This document shows positions 36,050-48,402 of a stretch of 64,000 nt of DNA, piece after piece. The position numbers and the translations under genes were made by a program. Each line of letters starts with the position of its first letter. The stretch's first letter is position 1. Source of the stretch: Tilletiaria anomala UBC 951 (Eukaryota > Basidiomycota > Exobasidiomycetes > Georgefischeriales > Tilletiariaceae); assembly GCF_000711695.1 (NCBI RefSeq), contig NW_013547008.1, positions 1-64,000 of the forward strand. The letters are read 5' to 3'. The notes beneath the pieces were generated by a model. It saw only the letters and a list, made by a program, of their open reading frames with translations. It did no database searches and was not told where the DNA came from.

Positions 36050-36555
36050 ATGGGATACAATCCCAACAAAGCAAAAAGAGCATTGAAAACGTGAGTTTCC
36101 AGTTCAATGTCAAGCAGGAGCTGATCACGATTAGGGTCAATTTACAAAAATACTTTCAGGTATCGGAACGCTCATGCAATCGGCACCGTCCCTGATGCTT
36201 ACCATTTTCGCGAAGCGCTTCCTTACTTTCAACGATCATATTACGATGCCGTTATCACAAAGGGGCTAAGAAAATCAGATTGGGAAGGTAAGGCTCAAGC
36301 TGATCGGCAGATGTCCAGTCAGTGAGTCCACAAGCACATCTATCCTCACGCTTCCTGCTGTCCTGATTTGAGTCGACCCGTGCCGCCTGCTGTTAGCCTC
36401 GCAGTCTTGACAGTGTCTGGCCTCTCGTGGACGAGCCTACTTCAAACAGCGGTCCTGTCAACCAATGTTATAATAACTGCAAGGCTCCCCTACCTCCAGT
36501 GCCGGTGGCTGGACAGCCAGGATCCTCAGATCCTGCCCCTCGTTTAGCGACTTGA
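36050..36555 (+). CDS. Hypothetical small spliced protein (117 residues)
   Basis: Exons 36050-36090, 36160-36321 and 36405-36555 join in frame through two canonical introns (69 and 83 nt; donors GTGAGT, acceptors TTTCAG and CTCGCAG). The predicted protein runs MGYNPNKAKRALKTYRNAHA, HFREALPYFQRSYYDAVITK, DSVWPLVDEP, with a Pro/Ala-rich end. The first two thirds look helical and basic; there is no signal peptide or membrane span. I do not recognise the family. An alternative longer 5' end is possible because the frame extends upstream of the ATG to TTAG at 36024. It sits at the right edge of the AT-rich block. Confidence 0.4.
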
Positions 36556-36707
36556 CGCTACCGGGCAGCGCCAAAGCAACGGCAAAGATGGATTGGAACG
36601 AAGGGTACAACAAGTTCGTGGCACAGCAATTCCAGGTAGGGGTATCGAAAGATGTCATTAGGGCTTGAAGCCCCCAAGAGGAATGCTGCCGTTGCGCCAG
36701 TGGGCCC

Positions 36708-36962
36708 TCACCCCGCCGTCGGGAGATGCTTGCTCACCCAGCTTTTATGGGCGCCAAACTTTCCGTCCAGCAGCTTAGCACAGTAGATTGTGAAACAGAT
36801 GAAGAAACCGAACCAGAAGACCTGAAGCGGGATGCGGAACCCGTCGATGTCGGTGCATTCATCGCCCTTCCGGCATTCGCTGCAGGAGCTAGCCCCGGCC
36901 TCGCAGCGCTGATCCCATTGCTCGGCCAAAAGAGTTGATTGCAATAACGCAAAGGGAACCAT
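36708..36962 (-). CDS. Hypothetical small Cys-rich protein with one membrane span
   Basis: A single open frame of 84 residues from the ATG at 36962. The N-terminal half is cysteine-rich (RCEAGASSCSECRKGDEC), followed by an aromatic transmembrane segment (VFWFGFFICFTIYCAKLL) and a short basic tail. The composition is coherent for a small membrane protein, but the N-terminus may belong to an upstream exon. The opposite strand also has an open frame, which looks like a shadow. Family unknown. Confidence 0.35.
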   Translation of the reverse strand: MVPFALLQSTLLAEQWDQRCEAGASSCSECRKGDECTDIDGFRIPLQVFWFGFFICFTIYCAKLLDGKFGAHKSWVSKHLPTAG

Positions 36963-37140
36963 TATCAAATCATGGAAAAGAGTGTCTTATACAACAAGGC
37001 ACCGGCAGCTAGTGAGTGTGGGGCGATTAACGATGTTATTTAGGAGGCTCACTCATTCTGCCCTTCCTCGATCATCACCACCCAAAGCCACTTATGATGC
37101 AGGCTGCATCACTTTAAGCGCCTTGCTAGGGTAATGCAAC

Positions 37141-37413
37141 ATGAAACAAGGTCTTCTTACCAACATCTTCCGCCGTAGTTCTCTTCCTGCGCTAACAGAC
37201 AACCATCCCAAATCAGAATTTACAAGCCCAACAACCAAAGTGTCGTTTTATAAATCTGCTCACCCCATGGCTACAGGCGGTCCTGCTGCCTCTAGCTCCA
37301 CTACGCTTCGTGCGTCGCTTCGCTCACAGGACTCTTCCAACCACCGCTCCTCCCTTCCGCCCGATCATATGCGTCGCAATTCACTGATCTTTGCTTGTGG
37401 AAAGCGCATGTAG
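37141..37413 (+). CDS. Hypothetical Ser/Pro-rich protein (90 residues)
   Basis: An unspliced frame beginning MKQGLLTNIFRRSSLPAL, rich in Ser, Thr and Pro, ending in basic residues (MRRNSLIFACGKRM). It could be a first exon or a small orphan gene; no motif was recognised. It lies just downstream of the ALG1 stop on the other strand, so it may also be chance. Confidence 0.25.
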   Translation: MKQGLLTNIFRRSSLPALTDNHPKSEFTSPTTKVSFYKSAHPMATGGPAASSSTTLRASLRSQDSSNHRSSLPPDHMRRNSLIFACGKRM

Positions 37414-37625
37414 TTCTTAGCTTGTACAATATCGATTTTCTCCCATCTCCATGCTTACTTCCAGGTCGAATTGAATCTCAAATTTCTGGCGTACAGATGT
37501 GCAACACTGTGCACGCTTGATCGGCGGGCATTGCCGAGCAGACGCTTAACAGAAAGGCTGGGCATATGTAGCAGGAAGCTGTTGCATTTGCTAATGTCTC
37601 CACAAGGGTGTTTATCCTCTTCTGA

Positions 37626-40600
37626 CTATTCGCCCAAGCTCTCGGTACCCGAGACTCGGATATGGGGGATGGCAGAGACATCGCCTTCCTTGTCAATTCC
37701 AACTTGCGCACGTTGGTCCAACGCGGTACCGAAACCATCAAACTCGCTCTTCTTCCTACGTCGTAGACTACCTGTGCGATGTCTCCCATGCTTGGGGAAC
37801 GGCTGATGACTCCTGTCTGCACTGTCCGCGCCGTGTCTCACTGCTGATATTGCAGCATTTGGCACATGACCACCAAGGCCTTCCTTCCTTTGCTCAGGCT
37901 CTTTCGCAAGCAGAAAAGGATTGCGGATGCTCTCTTCGCTCGTTCGCGTCTTGGGCGCTTCCCCATGATTCAATAGCGCGCGTAATTTGTCGTGCTTGCC
38001 TTGCGGCGTGACCCAGAGCAGCAAGCCTGACTTGCCCGGCCTTGAAGTCTTTTTCTTTGCGTCTTCTTCATGTTCTTCGAGGAGCAGCAGAGGTAGAACG
38101 ACACGCTTCCAATTGCCGCGCCAGGTCGCATTTCTGTCGCGCTTTTTCACACGCGCGGTTGAACTGGATTCCTGGTGGACTTGTCCCTTGCCAAGATGGG
38201 CACTCGCTACTGCGCGGAACGGATGGCTCTCGTCCAAAGTGGACATAAAAAAGCTCGGCAGGGTAGGGCTTGTGAGCCTGGAAAAGCTTGCCAACGCTGG
38301 AGACAAAGGTATTGAAGCTTCTCTGCTGGCAGGATTAGGTCGAAAATGATTTCCGAATCCGGCATTGAACAGCATTTGGCTTGTCTCATCACCTGCCTCA
38401 TCCAGATCGTCTTCGTTGTCCTCGATCCGGCCCGCAACGCCAGGAATGGAATCCTCTTCAGTTGGAAATGCGGATTGCTCTTCCAAATTTCGACGAAGCC
38501 GGTTATCATGGTCTGGAAAGCCCGAAAGGACATTCTCAAGGCCGCGAGCGAGACCAGATGCATCAGAAAATGTCAAGCCGTTGAGACCGTCGATAACCAG
38601 CTCATTCAGGCAGGGAAAGTCGAGCGCTAAGACGGGCAGGGAGCACCCAAGCATGTCGACCACTTTCATTGGAAGGTCGAGGCCAGACGAAGAGCTGTGT
38701 AGCGAGATGCCGATATCCGCGGAGCCTGTACAAAGTTAGTTCTATCAGTTAAATGGTGAGAATCTGCAGATTGGGCCTTCCAGAAAACTCACCCAACAGA
38801 ATGGGATATTCTTCTGACTGGAGCCACGCGGTTCTGATACGGACCCATTGCCAGTTCATCTCTCTCTCCAGCTTTTCGATTTGTTCCTCGTAATGTGCGC
38901 GAAGCTCTCCCTTGCCCGTCACGATGATCAAAAGCTTTGGCAATTTCCTGTCACCAACGGACCCAATCGAATCAAATGGACCGTGGGAAGTCGGCGAAGC
39001 AGGAAGGCGCCTTTCAAAACTGCCAGAACGCGGCCTCCTGCTACGCGCCGACCCATGCCTGTGCCTTGCATTGGCCCCGCTTTCAATTTCGGATGATGGT
39101 AGTAGCGGGCTTCCAAATGAGGAGTGTTGACTGTCCCACGATGGGTGTGGCAGGGGCGAAGAATCCTTCGATAGCGCTTCCACCGTACCATTTCCAGCTC
39201 CGTCGCCGTTCTTGTTATCCTTGCACACCTGGTTGTGCAGGTCGCGAGCTCTTCGCTCATACATGCTAGCTGCGAGAAGCAATATGCTGAAATCTTCGTC
39301 GGCTGTCCAGCTCGTCGAGCTGACGGCGAGTGCAGGTCGATCAGACCGCCAACACCACTCGCTTGCTCCTTCATCTTCAAATCCCACGTCGTCTCTTCCC
39401 GCAATACGCATTCCAGCTTGCAGAAAGTTAAGAGAAGAACGCCCGCTTCTCACTGGCATCGAGTCTGTATACTCGTTGCCATCCGCTATGCGCCGAGGTG
39501 GGCAACTCGGTGCCCGCGGCGGAGAGTGCGACCGGTGATGAGGCGATGTGCTCGAAAGAGGTGAGAGCTGTTGTTGCTGTTGCGTATCGCTGCTCCACAT
39601 TCTGCTCGGTCGGGCGATACAAGGGCCGATGAGTAAGGAAGGGGAAGCCGGGCTCGACCCGTCAATCTCGATGCTGACTCCCGAACCCCTTCGTCTAAGC
39701 TCCTGTGTTCGCTTGCTGCTCCAGTCTACCTCAGCCGTACCATCCACATACTTGTCCAGTTCGTCGTGGTAAATGCGCTTCGTAAACGGTGTGCTATCTG
39801 GCATGCTGAAAGATGGCCAGAAAACCTGCATCGCGCTGGTGGCTGCTGAAAACGATGTCGAATGGCTAGAAGACCCGTCTTTTCTGGACTTGACTGCACC
39901 AGCCATCGGCGCATTGAGCCTTCCCACGAGTCGGCAGAAGAGCTCATGCGTCTCGCGGATCGTTGCTCTCCGGAAATGATCTGGGGGCCGGTCGTGCAGC
40001 ACGCGCATGCGACCTCGCAAGCCCCATTGTCGGCTGAGGTGAAGCATCATTGCCTTGGTGACGAATAGATGCGCAAAGGCGCTTCGACCCGTCATTCTTT
40101 CCAGCCACGCTGCAAGACGCACCAACGGATGCGAAGGAGAAAGCCGCAGTGCCAGGATAGTGTAGCCAAGGTTATGCCAATCGATAATCACGCGCGACCG
40201 CAAGAGAAGTGAAACGAAGCGCACCACGAAAATAGTGGGCAGTGCCGGAGGAGTTTGGACGAGGATCACCTCTGGTGGTGGGTTGATGCTGACAGAGAGG
40301 GCCCAGAAGAGGCTGAACGTCTGCCAGAGGACTTTGAACGGAGCAACAGCAATGAACGCAGCCTTGGGGAGGCTCGAGATCCATGTGGGGGGCGATGGGA
40401 GCGTATGCCGCTTGATCGTTGCCCTATGAAGCTGCAGCGGCAGTTCAACACCTGTAAATGAGGACGTAGGTCAGCATACCGTGCAGCAACACAGAAGAAA
40501 TGAAAAGAAACACACCTGCGTATCCTACAATGCCCACTTTCCATCCCTCATGTGCCAAGCTTTCTACATGATAACACATGCGCGGGCTTCGGCCAATATC

Positions 40601-40753
40601 CCCCAGCACAACGACGGCAGCACTCCGCTTGAGAGATGCGCTGTTGGTAGTGCTCCGTGATCTAAAAGCCGATATCCATAGGAAAAAAAGCGTCGGCATC
40701 AGGAGCCCCAGGAGGATGATAACGAAGAGAAAGATGAGTGCCAGTAGCAGCAT
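37626..40753 (-). CDS. ALG1: Chitobiosyldiphosphodolichol beta-1,4-mannosyltransferase (Alg1)
   Basis: Exons 40753-40516, 40451-38793 and 38725-37626 give 998 residues, about twice the usual 450-520. The N-terminal membrane anchor ([17 protein letters not shown]) is followed by [18 protein letters not shown] and VGIVGYAG; then [28 protein letters not shown] and [12 protein letters not shown], all Alg1 signatures. The C-terminal GT-B half has [58 protein letters not shown] and the E-x7-E-like region [14 protein letters not shown]. Alg1 adds the first mannose to dolichol-PP-chitobiose on the cytosolic face of the ER. A low-complexity insert (Ser, His, Gln and Arg runs) of roughly 300 residues lies between the two halves, and another long tail follows the catalytic domain. 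Confidence 0.93.
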
Positions 40754-41374
40754 CTTGACGCAAGATCGAGGCCGTCAGTCAAGTGAATAGGAGCCAGACT
40801 TTTATATCACAGCATGCTGTTGATGAATTCCAGATGGTCTTAAGACGCTCTTCATGCTGTGCACGTGACCATGCCTGCCTGATCTGCTGCTCCTCGCGAT
40901 GGCGACTAGCGGTTGCCACGACTGAAGAAAGTTGAGTAGCCAACCACAAAGGGTGGCCGCGGCCAGCAAATCTAGGCAGTGCGCACCCCCGAGCAAACCA
41001 CCTCCATACGAACCGTCTGCCTTGCGGGTTGCTAGCCGTCTTTCCGTGATGGCCCGACCATGTAACGCAATCTTGGAAGAAACGAGAGGCACCAATAACA
41101 TGCAAGGTGCCGAGTCGCCTGCACAGTCACATCGACTTTCGGAAAGATGTTGAGGATCTCGGCGTCTAAACTTTGCGGCCCCGGTGTCTTTTGGCTGCGA
41201 AGAGGCCGTTACTTGTCTCTGGCTCTCATCTGGATTGAAGTCAAGGGTAAAGGTTGCCGCGGTCCTTTGTTGCGATCGGCAAAGGTATGCTCATCCCTCA
41301 CTTCGAGCAGCCATAAGCTTGCACATAGATCGACACAGCGGGCATAAAATGGCGCCGGGCGGTTGACAATAGCC
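40754..41374. promoter_or_regulatory. Divergent promoter between ALG1 and the TANGO2-family gene
   Basis: The two start codons face away from each other across 621 bp, so both promoters lie here. I see no clear TATA box or repeated motif. Confidence 0.45.
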
Positions 41375-42642
41375 ATGTGCGTCATCTTCACCCTAACCTC
41401 TCATCCAGACTATGCGCTGTGAGTCAGCTGGAGGCCTTGGCTAATCATGCAGGATGGACTTCAACTGACTTGAAATCTGCTCATGTACTCAGAATCATTG
41501 CCGCAAACAGAGACGAATTTCTCAAGCGACCATCGGCAAAGGCAGCCTGGCACTCGTTTCCAACACCGTCGGTGATCGCGCTCGAGCATGGCGCCTCATG
41601 GCAAGAGAGCTTGCCATTCGCCTTGAGTTTGCCAGAATCTCTTTCTGCAACCGCACCATCAGCGACGCAACCTATCCTCAGCGGTATCGATGCTTATCCT
41701 TCCGGAGGAGGCACATGGCTGGGCATTACTTCATCAGGGTCATTTTCTGTGCTCACCAATTTCACAGAAACCGCTCCGCCACCACTCCCGCCGAGTGCCT
41801 CAAGAGATACCTACCGGTCTCGAGGAGCACTACCACGGGGTTGGCTTAAGGAAGAAGGCATGATAAGCGCTTCAGATGCAGGTAAACCCAAGAAGACCCA
41901 CTCTGAACGGTTAGAGGAGTTTTTAGAAGCTGCTGGTACTCAACGGATGGAGTACCCAGGTTTCAATCTGTTCGTTGGGACCATTGATGCTGGTTCGGAC
42001 AACAAGCTTTTCGCTACTCTTGGCTATTTGACGAATCGTGATATTTCATCGGAAAATGTTGAGCGACGGCAGCCTATCTTCAAGCAACTTGCTCATGGCG
42101 GCAAAATCTTGGATACGTCACGGCCAAGACAGGCGGGCCAAGCCGGGAACAGCGCGCAAGGCTGTCTGGCCTGTGGGCTGAGCAATTCGACACTTGACGA
42201 TCCGTGGGGCAAGGTTCTCAGCGGCGAGAAGGCCATGGAGGAGGCTGTCAGTGCGTCAGAGGAGAAAGGTGACAGTGCTGAGGGGATTGCCGAGTCTCTT
42301 TTTGCAATGCTACGGACTAGTCAATCAATACAGACAAGAGCAGATGTGCAAGATAGCATTTGCGTCCCTCCTCTTCGACTTCCCGTCAAGTCAGCCACTT
42401 CGGCCGCCGCTACCGACGGTGACGGACACAGCGCCGGCTTATCGTGGTATGCAACACGCATAGCGACCGTCCTCATTGTACCACGGGACCCAACAAAAGA
42501 AGCGACATGGATTGAGAGAGACGTACATGTGCTCCTGGAGGGGACAGGCGACAAGCCTGTCCTGCTCAGCATCGAGCAGGCAAAGACGTCACAAAGAATG
42601 TACACCTGGGCCATCTCGCTGCGATCGAGAGACGCCGCTTAG
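41375..42642 (+). CDS. TANGO2/NRDE-family protein
   Basis: Exons 41375-41418 and 41493-42642 give 397 residues. The start MCVIFTLTSHPDYALIIAAN/RDEFLKRPSAKAAWH carries the family's N-terminal cysteine (Cys2) and the NRDE motif that names it; GGTWLGITSSGSFSVLTNF and NLFVGTIDA continue the Ntn-hydrolase-like fold. Human TANGO2 is linked to Golgi organisation, lipid and haem handling; the biochemical activity is unsettled. The ATG at 41375 and the small first exon were chosen because only they supply Cys2 and join DYAL to IIAANRDEF in phase. A moderately divergent loop (residues about 230-340) is longer than in animals. It ends 197 bp from the convergent exchanger gene. Confidence 0.9.
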
Positions 42643-42839
42643 CGCTGATATGCGCGACACGCACACATAGTTGCACGTACAGAGGCTGGTCATGAAAGGT
42701 ATTCAAATATCGTAAGTGATATGGCATAACATGAGCAGGTTTCTAAAGGGAAAGAACGCGCTGATCTTTGTATGCTTTCTGTGTCGTTATTGGTTTCGGA
42801 TGGTGAGATTTATGCTTTGTTGCTATAGCATCTGCAGCT

Positions 42840-45800
42840 CTAGCGCGCGAACAGGCTATCAAAAAGCGCGCCGAGCCAGGCAAGGCCGTGCAGTGTCGGA
42901 ACCTCAGTGTATTGCTTAAGGCCGCCAAAAGCGGAATTTCCGGCGAGTGAAGATGGGGTCGGTGCTGCGCCGAACGCTCCACTTGCGACGTTGAAGCTCA
43001 TGAAGCTGAGCACGTTGGGCGTCTCGGGCGGCATTTCGAGGTCTCCAGTCGCCGGCGCGTAAAAGAAGCCGGCAACAAGTACCAAGTAAGACAGGACACA
43101 GATGCTGGAACATGGCAAAAAAGGAATCAGCTTTGGCACAGGGTTGTCAGAGGGGGGCCTCACTCACCTTCCTCGGTAATAGTTGCTACGCGCCTCGATG
43201 TACGTGTATGTCAGCAGGAAGACGGAGAAGATGATCGCGATCACATCCCATCGAGGGAAGATAAGCGTGAACGTGCGGTGGATGGCGCTGTCAGGGAAGT
43301 CGCGCGTCGCATTGTAGTAGCCACTGAAGATGACCATGGCGGGAATCTGAATCAGGCAAACTTGCAGCGCATAGGCACTTCCGATCTCCATGGATAGGGC
43401 AATGTTACCATTGATGGCGAAGGACATGGCGTTCATAAACTCGGTCGTATTCGGCACCAACGCAAAAAGCGTGATGCCAAGGAACTTTTCGTCGATCCCA
43501 GAACCGTCGAGGACAACATCCACCACGTCGACGAGAACCTCGGCAATGATGGCGTACAGCACCGTGCATGCGAGCAGCACAGAGACGGATGTCTGCCTAG
43601 ACCATGACGGGGCGTCATGTCCACCATTGCCACCCTCGTCTTCCTCCGCCTCGTGCATCGACTGGCGTGGCAACGCGGCACTACGGGGCATGGCCTGATT
43701 GACAGACTGCGGTGGCTGCTGCTGCTGATCCATGGCGCTTTGGAATGCGCTTGCTGTCAGGGCAACAGCACGCGCATAGTCCTCCTCGCTGAAGCGCTCA
43801 GGAAGATGGAGCGACGACGGGTGGTTGCCATCAGCAGCAGTCGAGGCGCGACGTCCACCGCTTGCGCTTTTGATCGTAGCGCCTTGGCTGCTCTGGCTGC
43901 GCGGCCGCTGCGAGGTTGGCAGCAACTGCTGGTAGACGCTGGCAGGGATGATGCGCTTGTATATACTCGAACGCTGTGCTGACGGAAGGTTGACCATGTC
44001 GGAAGCGCCCATGATCGGTGCTGGAACCGCATTGGCAGCTGAAGTGTGCGAGTGATGTTGCGGCTGCGGATTCTGCCAGATCTGCGACGCATGTGTGCGT
44101 AGACTAAACCAAAGGCCGATAGCATACGAGAGCACGAGAATGACAGTGCACGTGTAAATCAAGCCCTTGACGCTAGACTGGAAGAATGGGTCCGTTGCCG
44201 GCGGAACGTGCTCATAGAAGCATCTCCTGCAGGTCCACGTCTCTCCTGCAGCTCTGTCCTGAGGACAGCCTTCGCAAGTCAACTGGAACTGTGGTCGTAA
44301 CAAGAGAGGCGTGTGAGCGGGATGCGCTCCAACGAGCTAGCGTTACACTCACAGTGCCGTAAATCTGGTAGAAGAGCGTGGGCGTCAAGATACCAATGAT
44401 TGCCATAATGAGCATCGTGCTAGTGACACCAGCTGAGCGGGCATTGAAACGCTGCTCCTTTCTCCTTGTTGCGCCAGAGCACATAGAGAGGCCCGGCATG
44501 AGCAAGACGCCCGCAAGGATGGACCCAATGATTGACCCTTCCACAAGCTTGGCTTTGTTTTGGGTGAGGGCGATGCTATAGAGGATGATCTCGATGATAG
44601 ACCCGAACGTGGCGTTGATCACTGCACCCATGCCGATTGATGACTGGGCCGAGATAGATGCGACCGCCATGCCGATGAAGTACGAGAGCGGAATGACGCT
44701 TCCAAGCGCCATCATGAAGATGACGCCCTGGCTCGCAATCAGTGCGAGCAGGCCGGTAGCATGGTGGTGCTCGACGTACGGTTCGAGGAAGAAAAAGTCG
44801 AAGATGGTGAAGAAAACAAGCGGGATGGTGTTGACAAAGAGGATGTTGACGCCGCCAACCGTGTACTTGTAGTACTGTGCACCGACAGCGCGGTACGTGC
44901 AGAGTAGGATCTTGCTGCGCCGGTGTGCAGCACCCGTGCCGGTAAAAGACTTGCTGCGGGGTGCCAGCTGGCCGGGCCTGAGAGGCTGCAGCAGACGCAG
45001 CGCGGCCTTCTTGCGGTCCCCCGAGAGATCAGGACCTTCCTCATCGACGTCGCCTTGCTCGTTGACCTTGGCAGCGGTAGTGTTGAACAGTGCACTGCGG
45101 AAGTGCAGCGCAAGGGGCTGCGCAGCGAGATTCTTGAGGAGCACCCACGTCAGCTTACCCATCGGCACGCTGAAGACGCCGCCCCAGCAGAGCAAGCAGA
45201 CAGCACCCATGAGTGGCGCGACGAGCAGCCAATAGGCGATGCCGTAAGCGATGCGTCCGAGGTAGCGCTGGCGAGCAAAAACGTCGTTTCCAGCGTCATC
45301 ATAGACATATCCATAGACATCTTGCTCTCGAGCGATACGGGCCGCCTCGTCTTCGAGTGCTCCGGATGAGGCCACTCCATCCTCAATGGTGCCATAGCCA
45401 GCAGCGTTGCCTTTACCCTTGACGAGCACCAGCGGCGTGCTTTCGTCCAGCGCCTGCGTCGCGGTGTGCGAAGTGTTGCTCGACTCGCCTTCCGACTGGC
45501 GCGGCGTAGAGTGCCGGCCCTCGTTCGAGTTGGAGGAGCCGCTCTCGGCCGGCTGTTCTTGCGGTGGCTGGCTCCGCGCACGCTCCGGGCGGCTGTTAAA
45601 CGGGACCTGATGCGTGTGGTCGTGCGGGAAACGCGCGGCGACGGGAGTAAAAGCGTTTTCGTACGTGCCATCGCAATCGGCATCAGCGGGTTCCGGGGTG
45701 TAGCCGGTGTTGCCAGCCGTCGTCATCGCGTCAAACGCACCGCTGTCGCCGTGGAACCCACCGATGCCCGCCGGTATGGCGCCAACATATGAGTCGTGCT

Positions 45801-48402
45801 GGCCGCTCAGCGTCGAGAGCTCGACCTCGACATACTTGCCGAACGGCCAGAAGATGTAGCTGCCCAGCTCCCAGAGCACACGTGCATACTTGCTACCCCC
45901 ATTGGGAATAAAGTTGAGGAAGATGCTGAGCATGAAGGATAGGATGCTGAGCCAGCTGCCGAACAGGACGGTCCAAAGGATGTTGCCGGGGAGCAGGTGG
46001 CGCTCGGCGGCGGCACTCGGCATTGAGTGAAGTGCTGTCTCGGCATTGCGCGTCACGCTGCGGCTCTTCTTGTACAGCGCCGGCTTCCAGATCGGCAGAC
46101 CAAAGGGATGCTCAATGTTGATGGCGTCCTGACGATCTTTCAAAGTGTACTCGACGTCGTCCGGGTTGATATCCTCGTCCCCGCCTCCAGACCTGGTGTC
46201 TTCGCCGTCGCCGCTGCTGTGCCCCTCTCCGCCTTGGATCGGACTCTCGCCATCATCGACGCCGTCGTCGAAGAGGACCGGATGGTGCGGGTTGTCGTAC
46301 TCACTACCAGCATCGACATCGCCCTCAAGCGTCAAGTCAGCAGCGCGTAGCCCATCGCCTCGGACACTGCGCTCGTGCGCCAACCCAGCGAGCGCGTCGC
46401 GGCGCTCATCAAAGTAGTCCTCCTCGGCCTCGCCGCCGTAGTACGACGTATGATGTCCCTGCTGCTCGCTAAACGCGTTGCGGAGCTCAGAATGAGTACG
46501 CCCGTCGTCGGAAAAGACATCATGCATCGAGGTGGAACCGCCGGCTTCGGAATGCTGCCCGCCGCCCACGACATTGCCGGTGCGTCCACTGCCGCTGCCA
46601 AGAACGACTGTGCCTCCATGACTGGAAGAGGCGGACCGGGAGTGCGAGTGCGCGATCGAGTGCGCTTGCAACTGGTGTGCACTGCTCTGTGCGCTGTAGC
46701 TCGTACCGCTATTTCTACTACCGGCACCGCTGGCACCAGCGCTGCCACCGAGGGGGTATCCACCTTGCGGGTACGCCGAGGCGAGGTTCTGGATCGAGCC
46801 AGGCCGGCGTATGTGTCCGTGTGGACTGGGGTAGACATTGTACGCCGGAACAGCCGCCGCCGCAGAGACGCTGCGAATGGCGCCGGGGCTGATTTGCGCC
46901 TGCGAGCCAGGCGAGAGCAAGGCACCCACGCCCGAGCTGGACATGGCGTCCGAGTGCGCGATGCTGCTGGGTATGCTGATGTGCATCGGCCTGCCTTCAC
47001 GTTCGAGGGCTGCGGTCGAAGCAGTTGCGCCGCCTCCCGGTGAGAGCGGCGCAGAGGAAGGGAAAGTTCCCGTTGACGAGCGGTTCGCGAGGAGCGGGCT
47101 GCTGGGCGGCATGCACTGCGCTCCGCCTTGCTGCAGTTGTACAGATGCTCGATGTTTAGCTAACAGCTGCTGCTCTTCCTCCTCCGCCTTCTTTTTCTTC
47201 TTCAGCGCCTTTTCACGCTGCCGCGCCTTCATACGTCGCTTGACTAGCTCCTCGCCGAGGTCGCGCGGGTGCACCTCGTCGTCCTCGACGTCGAGCGGGC
47301 CGAAGCGGTCATCATCATCGTCGTTGTGGCCGTGGTTGTTGTACTGACGATACTTTCTGCTGACGTCTCTCCGCTGGTTAGCGGCTGCAGAGGCACGACG
47401 ACTAGCAGTAGTAGAAGCAGCAGGAGCAGCGGCTCCTCCGCCGCTACCGCCGCCAGTCGTCAAGCCGGATACGCTGCCACTGCGCACTCCCCCCGCTACA
47501 TTGTAAGATTGGCCAAAATTCTTCGCCAAGGGTCTCCCCGGCCTGCTGCTAGCAGGCGCACCCGCAGCTCCGGCACCCCCGCCGACAGATCGCCCTCCTA
47601 CTCCACCACCTCCTGCTCGCGAAGTGCCGGCCGACACGCTGCGCGCGTCCTCAAGATCGGCATCCTCGTCACCCGAGTCGAACTCGGACGACGCCGACAT
47701 GCCCGATATAGTCTCAAAGTCGGATGGGGCACCGGCGAGGGAGTACGCTCGTTGTTGCTGCTGCTGTGATGATTGCGGCTGTGGTTGACGGATGGTGCTT
47801 GCACGCTGCGCGTAACCGGCAGAGCGCTGCAAGAGCAGGTGCTCAGACGGAGAAGTGGGGTATCAGCGCGTCTGCCCGGCTGTATGCGCCTCGCATGGCA
47901 TCAGGCGCCACGAGACACTCACCGGAAGAACACTGCTGCTAATGGTACTTTGCTGGCTTCCATCGGCGGTACTGTTGGCGCTCATACTAGCCGACGAGAG
48001 CTCGGCGCGGTGTTGCTGCTGCTGCTGGAACGGCGGCGCGCTTCTAGGTTTTTCCGCAACGGGACTTGCCTCGACCGACTGGGACTGCGAGGACGGATTG
48101 CTGCTGCCAACGAAGGAGGTATTGACGTTGTGAGGTGCCTTGAGCGTCCCGGTTCCTCCATGGATAGCGCCGCTAGCACCAGCGCCGCCGATCATGCTGG
48201 CGCTGGACTGAGCGCTGAGTGTCGAGCCAGACGGGAGGACCTGAGATTGCGTGGGGGTAGAGCTGAGCGACATCTGCTCGTCAGGCCCTGCGGCTGCTGC
48301 TGTCGCAGGGGCTTGGGACGAGACGTGTTGTGGAGTCGCGGGATGCCTGGAAGCACCGGCTGCGGCACCGCTTTGATTGCTTTTGTTGCTCATGCTGCTC
48401 AT
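42840..48402 (-). CDS. Vacuolar cation/proton exchanger of the CAX/Vnx1 type
   Basis: Exons 48402-47923, 47826-44353, 44288-43168 and 43104-42840 join to 1779 residues. The first half is low-complexity, Ser/Gly/Gln-rich. Membrane segments start near the NIEHPFGLPIWKPALYKKSRS motif typical of Vnx1 homologues, then SWLSILSFMLSIFLNFIPNGG. The first alpha repeat reads GAVINATFGSIIEIILYSIAL and the second LFALVPNTTEFMNAMSFAINGNIALSMEIGSA, the cation-binding regions of CAX exchangers. Between them a CEGC/CRRC cysteine pair set and a soluble loop occur, also a Vnx1 feature. Yeast Vnx1 (908 residues) exchanges Na+ or K+ for protons across the vacuolar membrane; ion preference here cannot be read. Start: ATG giving MSSMSNKSN. 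All four introns ends are GTGAGT-like/AG. Confidence 0.9.

Noticed and set aside
12755-42733. A shared 14-mer TATGGCATAACATG at about 12755 and 42720, both just past gene ends
   Set aside because: Several 14-mer matches are expected by chance in 64 kb; no longer flanking similarity was seen.
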